A stretch of DNA of 64,000 nucleotides from an uncultured Clostridium sp. (GTDB lineage: Bacteria > Bacillota > Clostridia > TANB77 > CAG-508): NCBI GenBank assembly GCA_946404215.1, contig CAMJCT010000002.1:62001-126000 (forward strand), read 5' to 3'. The position numbers and the translations under genes were made by a program. Below the pieces are notes generated by a model, which ran no database searches, was not told the origin of the DNA, and saw only the letters and a program-made list of their open reading frames with translations. Positions within the stretch are counted from its first letter, which is position 1. Every line of letters starts with the position of its first letter. Below are positions 1 through 8,841 of this stretch, piece after piece.

Positions 1-2
1 CA

Positions 3-239
3 GATATATCTAATTACAAAAAAGTAAATGACTATAAACCTGGAAAGGCTAACCCATTTTCATCTTATGTAATAGAGCAACCAGAAGAAAGCGAAACAGA
101 AACTACATCTGGAAACAATACATCAAATGCTAGTTCATCAAATAAAACAAGTAGCTCAAGCACAAATACAAACATATACAGCAATACCAACGAAAATACA
201 ACTGGAGGCAAGTACTTCCAAGACAAAGGTACAAAATAA
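3..239 (+). CDS. C-terminal end of a protein upstream of the pilin gene (partial)
   Basis: An open frame enters from the left edge and stops at 239, giving the last 78 residues. The visible part contains a short folded-looking stretch (YKPGKANPFSSY), then a long Ser/Thr/Asn-rich low-complexity tail. A K-x-NPF-x-Y motif near the C-terminus occurs in pilus-assembly proteins of the PilN/PilO/PilP neighbourhood of clostridial type IV pilus operons. The position just before the pilin fits this, but the family cannot be assigned from this fragment. The hydrophilic tail suggests an extracytoplasmic end. Confidence 0.55.
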   Translation, partial: DISNYKKVNDYKPGKANPFSSYVIEQPEESETETTSGNNTSNASSSNKTSSSSTNTNIYSNTNENTTGGKYFQDKGTK

Positions 240-324
240 TATTAGTTATTAACATTATATTTATATATAATATAAATATAAGCAATTATATACTATATTA
301 GAAAAAGAGAGGGGGGAAATACAA

Positions 325-831
325 ATGAGGAATGAAAAAGGTATTACATTAATCGCGTTAGTAATAACAATTATCGTATTATTAATATTAGCTGGTATAT
401 CAATAGCTATGTTAACAGGAGATAATGGATTATTAACAAAATCTCAAACAGCTGTTAAAGATAATGCTATAGCAGGACTTAAAGATAAATTCACATTAGC
501 AGAACAAGAAGGTATGACAACATACTTACAAAAATATTATTCTGAAACTGATGCTACAAAAAAAGCTGAAAGCGTATTAAGTATAGTAACTAAAGTAGAA
601 GACGCTTTAAAGAAAGTTGGAACACCTACGACTGCAGTTGCAGGAACAATTGATGGATGTGAAGTAGCGTATACTGCTCCAGTTGCAGATAGTACGGATG
701 GTTCTATAATAATAACATATGATACAAGAAAATGTAAAGCAACTCTTCATGCAACAGGTGGAACAGCCACGGCATGTGGAACATACACATTAACTTGGTC
801 TCCAATAATTGATACAACTGAATCATTTTAA
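325..831 (+). CDS. Type IV major pilin (prepilin)
   Basis: A 168-residue prepilin with a very short basic leader (MRNEKG), the cleavage site G|ITLIAL and then a 20-residue hydrophobic helix (ITLIALVITIIVLLILAG). This is the class III signal handled by PilD. The remainder is a small globular domain with two cysteines late in the protein (CEV and ACG regions). Start chosen at the ATG preceded by GAGAGGGGGG. It is the first gene of the visible pilus operon and is followed by a strong hairpin, so it is probably made in excess over the assembly proteins. Best guess is the major structural subunit. Certain as a prepilin, less so as the major one. Confidence 0.9.
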   Translation: MRNEKGITLIALVITIIVLLILAGISIAMLTGDNGLLTKSQTAVKDNAIAGLKDKFTLAEQEGMTTYLQKYYSETDATKKAESVLSIVTKVEDALKKVGTPTTAVAGTIDGCEVAYTAPVADSTDGSIIITYDTRKCKATLHATGGTATACGTYTLTWSPIIDTTESF

Positions 832-845
832 TTAAATAAAAATTA

Positions 846-876
846 AAGCCATACGCACACAACGTGTGTATGGCTT
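846..876 (+). terminator. Hairpin after the major pilin gene
   Basis: A 13-bp stem (AAGCCATACGCAC / GTGTGTATGGCTT, one G-U pair) with a 5-nt loop lies between the pilin and prepilin peptidase genes. No long U tract follows. It may therefore be a leaky terminator or a 3'-stabilising hairpin that raises pilin mRNA relative to the downstream operon. Confidence 0.6.
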
Positions 877-899
877 AATTTATAAAAAAGGGAAACAAA

Positions 900-1715
900 A
901 TGGAAATATATTTATATATATTATTATTTTTAATGGGAATATTTTTTGGAAGCTTTTATACTTTAGCAGTATACAGAATTCCCAAAAGACAAGATATTAC
1001 GCATACACATTCATACTGTCCTAATTGTAATCATAAATTAGGATTATTTGACTTATTTCCAGTGTTTAGTTATATATTCCTTGGTGGAAAATGTAGATAT
1101 TGTAAACAAAAAATAAGACCAAGATATTTAATTTTAGAAATACTATCTGGTTTACTTTTTGTATTATTAGGATATTCAATGAAACTAGATTTGCTAAATT
1201 TAACATTTACAAAAATTGCGGAATTTAGTTTTTTTGTGCTATATTTTACATATATAATACTAATATCAGGAATAGATAAAGAAAACAGAAAAATGGAAAA
1301 ATCAGTTTTAGTTTATGGTATAGTAATATCTATTATGTATATGTTATATCTATGCATAGTGGAGAATGCTACTATTTATAGATATGGTATATATCTAATT
1401 TTCTATATAATAGTATTAATTTTAGATACAATAACACTAAAAAAATATGCAAAAAATAGTTATGTAACAGGAATACTATTAATGACAATAACTATGTGCA
1501 TATTTACAGGAAGTTATATTACAGCAAATGCAATATTAATAACACTTTTAGCAATAGCAATATATTTACTAATTTATAAAATAAAAGAAAGAAGAAATAG
1601 AAATAGAAAAACAGACAGGGAATTTTCAAGGCAAATAAGCATAGGGTTTTTCCTTGGAACATTAAATATTACATTATTAATTATTGCATTAGTTTATAGT
1701 AACTATTTAATGTAA
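900..1715 (+). CDS. pilD: Prepilin peptidase (leader peptidase/N-methyltransferase, A24 family)
   Basis: Polytopic membrane protein of 271 residues. The N-terminal cytoplasmic loop has the two zinc-type pairs CPNC (40-43) and CRYC (65-68) followed by RPRYLILE, diagnostic of bifunctional PilD. The first catalytic aspartate is probably D126 in SGIDKENR. The second catalytic motif (GxGD in the family) is not recognisable in its usual form. The candidate region reads LILDTITLKK (D176). It would cleave and methylate the prepilins encoded around it. The ATG has a weak site (AAGGGAAAC) and sits directly behind the pilin hairpin. There is an unusually basic loop near 227-240. Family assignment is firm; catalytic competence is less certain. 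Confidence 0.88.
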   Translation: MEIYLYILLFLMGIFFGSFYTLAVYRIPKRQDITHTHSYCPNCNHKLGLFDLFPVFSYIFLGGKCRYCKQKIRPRYLILEILSGLLFVLLGYSMKLDLLNLTFTKIAEFSFFVLYFTYIILISGIDKENRKMEKSVLVYGIVISIMYMLYLCIVENATIYRYGIYLIFYIIVLILDTITLKKYAKNSYVTGILLMTITMCIFTGSYITANAILITLLAIAIYLLIYKIKERRNRNRKTDREFSRQISIGFFLGTLNITLLIIALVYSNYLM

Positions 1716-1743
1716 AAAAAGTAATGTAACAGAAAGGATTTTT

Positions 1744-2157
1744 ATGAATTTGAAAAGTGAAAAAGGTTACACAGGAATTGATATAGCAATATCTGTTGTT
1801 GTAATTTTTATATTTGTATCGCTAATTGCAATTTTATCTTATAATTATAATAGTGCCGTTAAAGCATTGGAATATGAATCTAAAGCAACCTATATAGCAA
1901 TAGATGAAATAGAATCAATTAAAAGTGAAGATTTTAGCCAGATAGAAGATTTTAGAAAAACATTAGAGAATAATGGGGTATACGTGGATTCAACAGAAGT
2001 TGAAGAGGGATTTTATAAAAGAGTATTAGTAGAAGATTATGCAGATACAGCCCCTGGTAAAATTGCAGGAATAACAAAAAAGGTAACAGTAGAGATAAGT
2101 TATAGATACAAAGGAAATGTAAAAAAAGTTGAAATATCTACTGTTATATCAAAATAA
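1744..2157 (+). CDS. Minor pseudopilin, PilV-like
   Basis: 137 residues with the leader MNLKSEKG, cleavage G|YTGID and a hydrophobic helix (IAISVVVIFIFVSLIAIL). The residue at +5 of the mature protein, normally Glu, is Asp. This keeps the charge needed for methylation or assembly. The C-terminal domain is small, charged and predicted extracellular. RBS AGAAAGGA precedes the ATG. Position between pilD and a second pseudopilin fits a minor or tip-initiating subunit. The exact PilV/PilE/GspI class is not resolvable. Confidence 0.75.
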   Translation: MNLKSEKGYTGIDIAISVVVIFIFVSLIAILSYNYNSAVKALEYESKATYIAIDEIESIKSEDFSQIEDFRKTLENNGVYVDSTEVEEGFYKRVLVEDYADTAPGKIAGITKKVTVEISYRYKGNVKKVEISTVISK

Positions 2158-2202
2158 TAATATAAAAAGGCGTTTAAATATAAAGTGAGAGGAATAAAAA
2201 AA

Positions 2203-2652
2203 ATGAAAAATGAAAATGGTGTTACATTAATTTCCTTAACAATATATATAATAGCATTAGCTGTAGTCGTAGCTGTTATTGCAGTATTAAGTGGCTTCTT
2301 TTTCAAAAATACAAAAGGAATAGGAGAAAATATAGATTTAATTGGTGAATACACAAGATTTAATACATTTTTTTCAGATGAAGTAAACCACGAAAACATA
2401 AGAGTTCTAGCATGTGAAACTCAAAAAGATGGCAGTAATAATGTACAAAAAAGTTATATAGTATTTAGTAATGGAGTACAATATACATTTGTAAAAGGAA
2501 ATAAAGGAATATATATGAACAAAGTAAAAATATCTAGAGATGTAGAAAATTGCGAGTTTACCTATAAGATAGAAGAAGGAAAGCAAGTAGTACAAGTTGA
2601 CTTTGCGGTAAAAGATTGGACAAAGCAAACTACATTTACACTAAAAATATAA
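2203..2652 (+). CDS. Minor pseudopilin lacking the +5 glutamate
   Basis: About 149 residues starting MKNENG|VTLISLTIYIIAL. The ATG at 2203 is preferred over an upstream in-frame GTG (2185) because GAGAGG lies at the right distance before it. The prepilin-type helix is present, but mature position 5 is Ser rather than Glu. This is the feature of the GspK/PilX-like tip pseudopilins that lack Glu5. The remainder is a soluble beta-rich-looking domain. It is last in the pilin group and is followed by pilB. Role as a tip or priming subunit is inferred. Confidence 0.7.
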   Translation: MKNENGVTLISLTIYIIALAVVVAVIAVLSGFFFKNTKGIGENIDLIGEYTRFNTFFSDEVNHENIRVLACETQKDGSNNVQKSYIVFSNGVQYTFVKGNKGIYMNKVKISRDVENCEFTYKIEEGKQVVQVDFAVKDWTKQTTFTLKI

Positions 2653-2766
2653 AAGCTAAATTAAGAAAAATGGAAAAAGTATGTATTTAAAAAAAATTAA
2701 AGTAATTTTTTTAAAAGTGTAGTATAATTAAATAGTAGAAAAAACGAAAGAAAGGAAAGAAAAGAT

Positions 2767-4401
2767 ATGGACATAAGAAGAAGACAACCAATTGGGGTTG
2801 AACTAGTAAGAAGAGGAATAGTAACAGAAGAAGACATTAATAACGCATTAGACTATCAAAAACAAAATCCAAACAAGAAAATTGGAGACATTTTATATAG
2901 TTTAAATGTTTGCGACCCAAATGAGCTAATAGAAGCAATAGGAGATATTGTGGGTACAAAGGGAATTCTTCTTACAAGTAGTAATATAAAAATAAGATTA
3001 ACAGATTATATTTCAACAGATTTAGCGTTAGCAAATAAAGTTGTTCCATTCGAGGTAGCTGCTGGAAAAATAAAAGTATGTTTTGCAGATACTGTTAACA
3101 CCAAAAGCATGGAAAATGTAAGATTATTGCTTTTAAATAAAGGCCTAGTAATGGAAAGTTATATTACATTTGAGTCAGATATAATTAGAATAATAAAAAA
3201 CATGGAAGGAACTCCAACAGATAACTTACAAAATACAGGAAAAAATGAAACTGTAACAGGTTTAGTAGACAGCATAATAAAAACAGGAATGGAAAGAAGA
3301 GCAAGTGACATTCACATAGAGCCAATGGCAAATGAGGTTAGAGTAAGATATAGAATAGACGGAGAATTATTTACTGTTGCAAAAATTAATAAAGAAAAAC
3401 AACAGCAAATAATAGGAAGGCTAAAAGCAATTTCTAACATGCACCAAGAAAAGCAAGAGTCACAAGATGGTAGAATTCTTCTTTACGAAGATTACAACAT
3501 ACGTGTATCTTCACAACCAAATGTATATGGAGAAAAATTTGTTTTAAGGTTATTAAAGAAAAATATAAACATAAAAAATATATTTGAACTTGGTTTATCA
3601 ATTAGCGAAGATGAAATGAAGAAATCAATTAATAAGAGAAATAGTATTACAATACTTGCAGCTCCTACTGGAGAAGGAAAAACAACATCTTTGTATAGTA
3701 TAATTGATTATTTAAATAGGCCAGAAATAAATATAACAACAATAGAAGACCCAGTTGAAATACGTATAGATGGTTTAAACCAAATAGAAATAGATGCAAA
3801 ATCTTCATTTTCTGGTTCATTAAGAACAGTTTTAAGACAAGACCCAGACATAATTCTTGTTGGAGAAATTAGAGACAAAGAAACTGGAGAAATAGCTATA
3901 CAAGCTGGGCAAACTGGACATTATGTTTTGTCTACAATTCATACAATAGATTCAGTTGAAGTAATAACAAGACTTAGAAAAATGGGATTGTCAGACTATG
4001 ACATTTCAAGTACACTAGCTACTTCTATATCACAAAGGCTTATAAGAAGACTTTGTCCAAAATGTAAAAAAGAAAGACCATTTACAGAAGAAGAAAAAGC
4101 TATAATAGAAAAAATAGGAGATAAATATGGTGTAAAATATGATTTATCTGGAACAACATATGATGCTATTGGTTGTGAAGAATGTAACCATACAGGGTAT
4201 TACGAAAGAATTGGTATTTTTGAAATACTAAATATAACAGAAGAAATAAAAGAAGCAATAGTAAATGGAAAGTCAAGTATAGATATTAGAAAATTAGCAT
4301 TAACACAATCATATAAACCTCTTGTTGTTGACGGAATAAGAAAAGTAGTACAAGGGATTACAACATTAGAGGAATTAAATAGAAAAATACTAATCTATTA
4401 A
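2767..4401 (+). CDS. pilB: Type IV pilus assembly ATPase PilB
   Basis: 544 residues: N-terminal MshEN/GspE-N region (1-150), then the hexameric secretion ATPase core. Walker A is APTGEGKTT (about 299-307), the Asp-box and Walker B run through DPDIILVGEIRD (about 359-370), and the His box is GHYVLSTIHT. The zinc-binding tetracysteine of extension ATPases is present (C430, C433, C470, C473), separating it from PilT. It powers pilus polymerisation at the inner face of the membrane with PilC. A TATAAT box at 2723-2728 suggests its own promoter in addition to read-through from the pilin genes. Confidence 0.95.
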   Translation: MDIRRRQPIGVELVRRGIVTEEDINNALDYQKQNPNKKIGDILYSLNVCDPNELIEAIGDIVGTKGILLTSSNIKIRLTDYISTDLALANKVVPFEVAAGKIKVCFADTVNTKSMENVRLLLLNKGLVMESYITFESDIIRIIKNMEGTPTDNLQNTGKNETVTGLVDSIIKTGMERRASDIHIEPMANEVRVRYRIDGELFTVAKINKEKQQQIIGRLKAISNMHQEKQESQDGRILLYEDYNIRVSSQPNVYGEKFVLRLLKKNINIKNIFELGLSISEDEMKKSINKRNSITILAAPTGEGKTTSLYSIIDYLNRPEINITTIEDPVEIRIDGLNQIEIDAKSSFSGSLRTVLRQDPDIILVGEIRDKETGEIAIQAGQTGHYVLSTIHTIDSVEVITRLRKMGLSDYDISSTLATSISQRLIRRLCPKCKKERPFTEEEKAIIEKIGDKYGVKYDLSGTTYDAIGCEECNHTGYYERIGIFEILNITEEIKEAIVNGKSSIDIRKLALTQSYKPLVVDGIRKVVQGITTLEELNRKILIY

Positions 4402-4420
4402 TTTAAAACTAAAGAAATTT

Positions 4421-4445
4421 TATAAGTAAAAAAATTTTACTTATA
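4421..4445 (+). other. Intergenic hairpin between pilB and pilT
   Basis: A perfect 11-bp AT-rich inverted repeat (TATAAGTAAAA/TTTTACTTATA, 3-nt loop) ends just before the pilT ribosome site. It is too weak and poorly placed for a terminator. It may modulate pilT translation or mRNA processing. Confidence 0.4.
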
Positions 4446-4463
4446 GAAAGAAGGAGAAAGATT

Positions 4464-5567
4464 ATGAATTTAGATCAAATATTGGATGAAGCTATGAGAG
4501 CGGATGCTTCTGACGTACATTTAATATGTAATAATAAACCAATGCTTAGAATTGCAAGAGACTTGGTTCCAGTACCAAATAGTGAAGTATTAACACCAGA
4601 AGATATGTATGAATACTATGACTATCTTGTAAAAGGAAATGTTGATAAAGATGAGGTGTTTAACACAACAAGAAAGTTGGACATGTCTTATGAATACAAG
4701 GATATTCGTTTAAGAGTAAATATATCTTTATCTGACGAAATTCCGCTTTGTACATTAAGACTTATAAAAAATGAATTGCCACCATATGAATCTCTAGGCG
4801 TTCCAGATATAGTAAGAAGAATGACATATCAACCACAAGGACTAATACTAGTAACAGGAAAAACAAACTCTGGTAAAAGTACAACATTAAACGCTTTAGT
4901 TAACTATATAAATGAAAATCAAAATAAAAAGATATTAACACTAGAAAACCCAGTAGAATATAAGCATACCTCAAAAAAATCTTTAATAGTTCAAAAAGAA
5001 GTTGGAAAGGGAAGAGATAGTTTAACATTTAGTGATGGTGTAAAAAACTCTCTAAGAGAGGATTGCGACATATTAGTAATAGGAGAGATTCGTGATAAAG
5101 TAACAATGGAAGCAGCAATAGAGATGGCAGAATCTGGACACTTAGTAATAGGAACATTACATACAAAATCTTGTGCAGAAACAATAGACAGAATGATAAA
5201 CTTCTACGAAGTTAGAGACCAAGCAACTATAAAATACTTGTTATCAGCATTACTAAAACTTGTTGTTTCTCAAAGACTTTTAAAAGGAACAGATGGAAAA
5301 TTGGTTTTAGTACCAGAGGTTATGGTTGTTGACAACATAGTTTCAGGAATAATACGTAAAGAAAAAATGAGTGTTTCTGAAATAGAAGATGCTATTCAAA
5401 GTAATCTGGAAAAAGGAAGTATTGGTTTAATAAATTCTTTAGCAGAATTATTTGTTGATGATAGAATTACATTAGACCAAGCAAAAGCACAAATAGAAGA
5501 AAAAAATTTAGAAATATTAAATAGAACAATTATGCAATTAAAAATAAATAGAAATAATAAACCATAA
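4464..5567 (+). CDS. pilT: Twitching-motility retraction ATPase PilT
   Basis: 367 residues with the PilT/GspE fold and no tetracysteine zinc domain. The N-terminal PAS-like domain begins DEAMRADASDVHL. Walker A is TGKTNSGKST (131-140), Walker B is DILVIGEIRD (about 202-211) and the His box is GHLVIGTLHT. The sequence VPEVMVVDNIVSGIIRKEK sits where PilT has its AIRNLIRE retraction motif and is a divergent version of it. It would power pilus disassembly. ATG is preceded by AGAAGGAG. Together with PilB this indicates dynamic, retractable pili. Confidence 0.93.
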   Translation: MNLDQILDEAMRADASDVHLICNNKPMLRIARDLVPVPNSEVLTPEDMYEYYDYLVKGNVDKDEVFNTTRKLDMSYEYKDIRLRVNISLSDEIPLCTLRLIKNELPPYESLGVPDIVRRMTYQPQGLILVTGKTNSGKSTTLNALVNYINENQNKKILTLENPVEYKHTSKKSLIVQKEVGKGRDSLTFSDGVKNSLREDCDILVIGEIRDKVTMEAAIEMAESGHLVIGTLHTKSCAETIDRMINFYEVRDQATIKYLLSALLKLVVSQRLLKGTDGKLVLVPEVMVVDNIVSGIIRKEKMSVSEIEDAIQSNLEKGSIGLINSLAELFVDDRITLDQAKAQIEEKNLEILNRTIMQLKINRNNKP

Positions 5568-5612
5568 AAATAATAAAAAAGTATTTACAAAAATAAAATA
5601 GGAGGACAAAAA

Positions 5613-6959
5613 ATGCCTACATATTTGTATAAAGCTGTAAATAAATCGGGTTTAATTGTTAGAAATAAAGTAGAAGCAGCTAGCAGACAATCATTGATAA
5701 AATCACTAAAGGGTAGTGATTTATTACCAATAACAATTGAACAAGTTTCATATCGTAGTATGCAAAGGCAAAAAAAACGAAAGAAAAATACTACAGACAT
5801 ACAAGAAATAATGAAACATGTTAATACAACACAAATAGGACCTAAAAGCAAAGCACCTTCTGCAAAAGAAAAAATAAATCTATATTTTGCAAAAAGTGAG
5901 AGAATAACACAAAGAGACCTGACTATATTTACACAAGATTTCTATTTGCTTAAAAAAGCGAATTTTAATAATATACATGCTTTAAGTACAATAATAGAAA
6001 GTACAGAAAACTTATCGTTTAGAGGAATATTAGAAGATATTCTAGCAGGTGTTGAAGCAGGTGAAAACATGTATACTACAATGGAATACTATTCAAATGT
6101 TTTTCCATATATATACATAAATATGATAAAAGTAGGTGAATTGTCAGGTTCTCTTACAAATTCGTTAGAGCAAGCTGTAAAATATTTGGATGACACAGCT
6201 GCATTAAATAAAAAATTGAGAAATATATTAATTCCAAACTTGGCGCAATTTCTACTATTAATTGTAATGTTACTAGTAGGAACATTGTTTGCTATACCAG
6301 CAATACAGGGTGTTTTTGATGAATTAGGAACAAAAGATTCATTGCCTGCAATAACATTATGGTTTTCTGACTTTTTAAATGGACTTATAGCACACTGGTA
6401 TGTGCCAGTAACAGTTATACTAGCTGTTGCAGCAGGAATTATATTCTATATAAATACACCTAAAGGAAAATATAATTTTCACTATTTCAAATATAAAATG
6501 CCAGTATTTGGAGAGTTAATATATGCATTAGATTTTTCAAGGTTAATGAAGGCAATGCTTCTTAATTTAAAAAATGGAATGAGAATTCAAGAAGCACTAG
6601 AAGTAAGTAAGAACGTAGTAAATAACTATGTTATGCTTTCTATAATAGAGACATCAATGAATAATATTTTAATAGGTTCATCATGGATAGAACCATTTGA
6701 AAAAGCAGGGTTATCTAGTGCCATGATAACAGAGATGCTTAACATAGGTATGCAGTCAGATTTAACAGAGATGATGGAAAAATTAGTGGATTACATGGAA
6801 ATAGATATAGATAATATTATGAGCAAAATAATGAAAGCATTACCACAGATAGTTTATGCAATAGTAGGTGCTGTTTTAATATTCTTCGTTTTAGTAGTTT
6901 TAGCACCATGTATTCAAGTTTATATGGGAAATTTCTTATTCTCAGCATATGGAGTTTAA
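5613..6959 (+). CDS. pilC: Type IV pilus inner-membrane platform protein PilC/GspF
   Basis: 448 residues: an extended basic N-terminal region (1-130), then two GspF repeats (about 105-230 and 305-430) each with a membrane segment pair. Typical family strings are MIKVGELSGSL in the first repeat and MLNIGMQSDLTEMM in the second. It anchors PilB/PilT to the growing pilus base. RBS AGGAGG at 5601. Last gene of the operon, followed by a clear hairpin terminator. Confidence 0.93.
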   Translation: MPTYLYKAVNKSGLIVRNKVEAASRQSLIKSLKGSDLLPITIEQVSYRSMQRQKKRKKNTTDIQEIMKHVNTTQIGPKSKAPSAKEKINLYFAKSERITQRDLTIFTQDFYLLKKANFNNIHALSTIIESTENLSFRGILEDILAGVEAGENMYTTMEYYSNVFPYIYINMIKVGELSGSLTNSLEQAVKYLDDTAALNKKLRNILIPNLAQFLLLIVMLLVGTLFAIPAIQGVFDELGTKDSLPAITLWFSDFLNGLIAHWYVPVTVILAVAAGIIFYINTPKGKYNFHYFKYKMPVFGELIYALDFSRLMKAMLLNLKNGMRIQEALEVSKNVVNNYVMLSIIETSMNNILIGSSWIEPFEKAGLSSAMITEMLNIGMQSDLTEMMEKLVDYMEIDIDNIMSKIMKALPQIVYAIVGAVLIFFVLVVLAPCIQVYMGNFLFSAYGV

Positions 6960-6964
6960 AAGTA

Positions 6965-6994
6965 ATGGAAATTCTTTCTTATAAGAATTTCCAT
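6965..6994 (+). terminator. Terminator of the pilus operon
   Basis: Perfect 12-bp inverted repeat ATGGAAATTCTT/AAGAATTTCCAT with a 6-nt loop right after pilC. The following tract is only moderately U-rich. Confidence 0.65.
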
Positions 6995-7080
6995 TTGTTA
7001 ATATTTAAGGACATTAAGTAAAATAGTTATTTTTTTATAACCTAGTTCATAATAGAATATGGTAGAAAGGAAACAAAAAT

Positions 7081-7986
7081 ATGAAATTAGGAGTCGATAT
7101 TGGCGGAAGCCATATAGGAATAGGAGTTGTAGACCAAGAGGGAAAAATAGTTGAAAAGGCAGAAAAAAGGATAACATCAGAAGAAAAAAAAGACGTAAAA
7201 AAAGTAATTGAGGATTATATAATAGAATGTTATAGAAGTTATTCAAAAAAGTATGAAATAACAAGTATGGGAATAGCAATACCAGGGACATTAAACGAAA
7301 GAGAAATTATTAAATCTGTAAATTTAGGGTTAGAAAATTATAATATAGTAGAAAAACTTGAAAGCAAAATAAAAGTCCCAATAAAAATTAGAAATGATGC
7401 AAAGTGTGCAGCTATTGCTGAAAATGAGTATGGTGCTTTAAAAGAATACAAAAGGAGTGTATTTTTGACTTTGGGAACAGGAATAGGTGGTGCTGTAATT
7501 ATAGATAATAAATTACTTGATACAGGAAAACTATCTGGTTGTGAAATTGGGCATATGGTAATAAAAAAAGATGGAATAAAATGTAATTGCGGAAGAAATG
7601 GATGCTTTGAAAAATATGCTTCTATGAAAAACTTTAAAAATAAATTAAGAAAAGAATTAGGTCTTACAGAGAGTACAAGAGGCGAAGAACTTTTGAATAT
7701 GATAAAAAACAATAAACCAGAGCAAGAGAATTATGAAATAATTGAAAGAGTTGTTTCAGAGTTTATAGAAGACCTTAGCACTGGAATTGCAAATTTAATT
7801 AATATATTTGAACCAGAAGCAATAGGAATAGGCGGGAGTTTTGTATTTTTTGAAGATGTTTTAATGCCTAGGTTAAAAGAAAAGCTAATGGAACCAAATA
7901 TGTTGTTTAATAGAAGAGAAGATATAGATATACAAATAGCTATTTTGGGAAATGATGCAGGTATTATAGGAGCAACATTAGTTTAA
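7081..7986 (+). CDS. ROK-family sugar kinase (glucokinase-like)
   Basis: 301 residues with the ROK/ASKHA fold. The phosphate-1 motif is DIGGSHIGIG (6-15), the catalytic base is Asp106 in RNDAKCA, the phosphate-2 motif is LGTGIGGAV, and the substrate and zinc signature is E155-x2-H158 with CNCGRNGCFE (C168, C170, C175). It phosphorylates glucose or an N-acetyl-hexosamine with ATP in the cytoplasm; sugar specificity cannot be read off. It stands alone between the pilus operon and a small-ORF region, preceded by GAAAGGAAAC. Confidence 0.88.
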   Translation: MKLGVDIGGSHIGIGVVDQEGKIVEKAEKRITSEEKKDVKKVIEDYIIECYRSYSKKYEITSMGIAIPGTLNEREIIKSVNLGLENYNIVEKLESKIKVPIKIRNDAKCAAIAENEYGALKEYKRSVFLTLGTGIGGAVIIDNKLLDTGKLSGCEIGHMVIKKDGIKCNCGRNGCFEKYASMKNFKNKLRKELGLTESTRGEELLNMIKNNKPEQENYEIIERVVSEFIEDLSTGIANLINIFEPEAIGIGGSFVFFEDVLMPRLKEKLMEPNMLFNRREDIDIQIAILGNDAGIIGATLV

Positions 7987-8021
7987 AAACCAAACTATAA
8001 AAGACATATTTACATAAAGAC

Positions 8022-8050
8022 TTGAAAAAAATTGTAAATAGTGATAAAAT
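8022..8050 (+). promoter_or_regulatory. Sigma-A-type promoter upstream of the small membrane protein
   Basis: TTGAAA (8022-8027), 17-nt spacer, TAAAAT (8045-8050). It lies about 90 nt before the ATG at 8143, leaving a leader in which no known riboswitch is recognised. Confidence 0.6.
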
Positions 8051-8142
8051 AGTAATGATGCTTTTATATAAAGCAGCTGATATTTTGTTCATCCTTTAAT
8101 GGATTTTATTATATAAAAACAAAAAATTAGGAGGACAAAAAA

Positions 8143-8445
8143 ATGAAAAAAAAGCGGAAATTTTTTTATTCGTGGTTGAACGACAACGAGAATTGGCTAG
8201 TTCCAATTCTTGTTATGGGAATATGCATGTGTAATTTTTGCATATTCATTAGTCTATTCACACGTAATGACGATGAATTGTGGATGGCAATTATTAAGAC
8301 ATCAGTGTGTACTATGGTACTAACAATTCTGTCTGTGCTGATAATGGTGCATATATTGGCACTATTATATGACCGTTCATTCCGGAAAAGGTTTGGAGAA
8401 CGGCCTTCAGCGCGAATAAAAAAAGAGAAGCAAAAAGAGGATTGA
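8143..8445 (+). CDS. Small two-helix membrane protein of unknown function, atypical codon use
   Basis: 100 residues: basic start (KKKRKFF), two hydrophobic helices (about 19-40 and 48-73) and a strongly basic C-terminus (RSFRKRFGERPSARIKKEK). It has a perfect AGGAGG site, its own promoter and its own terminator, so it looks like a genuine unit. I do not recognise the family. Codon use differs from its neighbours (GAC, AAC, CTG, GAG and three in-frame CGG codons). That suggests recent transfer. It matters for the CGG question, because these three CGGs sit where arginine is plausible. Confidence 0.6.
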   Translation: MKKKRKFFYSWLNDNENWLVPILVMGICMCNFCIFISLFTRNDDELWMAIIKTSVCTMVLTILSVLIMVHILALLYDRSFRKRFGERPSARIKKEKQKED

Positions 8446-8470
8446 TGGGGGCATTGCCTCCATCTTTTCC
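8444..8470 (+). terminator. Intrinsic terminator
   Basis: GATGGGGG-CATTG-CCTCCATC (8 bp with one G-U pair) followed by TTTTCCGTTC. It overlaps the stop codon of the small membrane protein. Confidence 0.75.
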
Positions 8471-8539
8471 GTTCTTTCAATATTAATATGATTACAAATA
8501 TCAATATTACATTATTTGAGCTATGCTACTACTTAGAAC

Positions 8540-8818
8540 AAATTTGTTACTGTTCAGTCTTAAAATTAGAATTGTTCTGCTTAAACGTGATTACTATCTA
8601 AATATTTTTCGAATAATCTCGGCTTCCTTGCATTAAACACTAAAAAAATCTAACTAATTTCGAAAGCACCCTCAAAGATGAACTTTGAGATTCCCTTTCG
8701 AAATTACCAAGATTTTTTAAGTTATTTCAAGTCGCATTCGATTAATTCTCAAAATATTTAGATAGTAAGCACTTAACTAAGGACTTCTAATTAAATATGA
8801 CTGAACAGTAACAAATTT
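8540..8818. repeat. Fold-back (MITE-like) element, copy 1
   Basis: 279 bp bounded by a perfect 20-bp terminal inverted repeat (AAATTTGTTACTGTTCAGTC / its complement). Inside is an imperfect palindrome over almost the whole length: outer arms around ACTATCTAAATATTT and AAATATTTAGATAGT, and a central AATTTCGAAAG...CTTTCGAAATT enclosing CTCAAAG...CTTTGAG. A diverged second copy lies at 48817-49085 between feoB and feoA. It encodes no protein. It fills most of the gap between the small membrane protein and the rpsB promoter. Confidence 0.85.
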
Positions 8819-8841
8819 ATAAGGAAAATGGTATAAAATGC

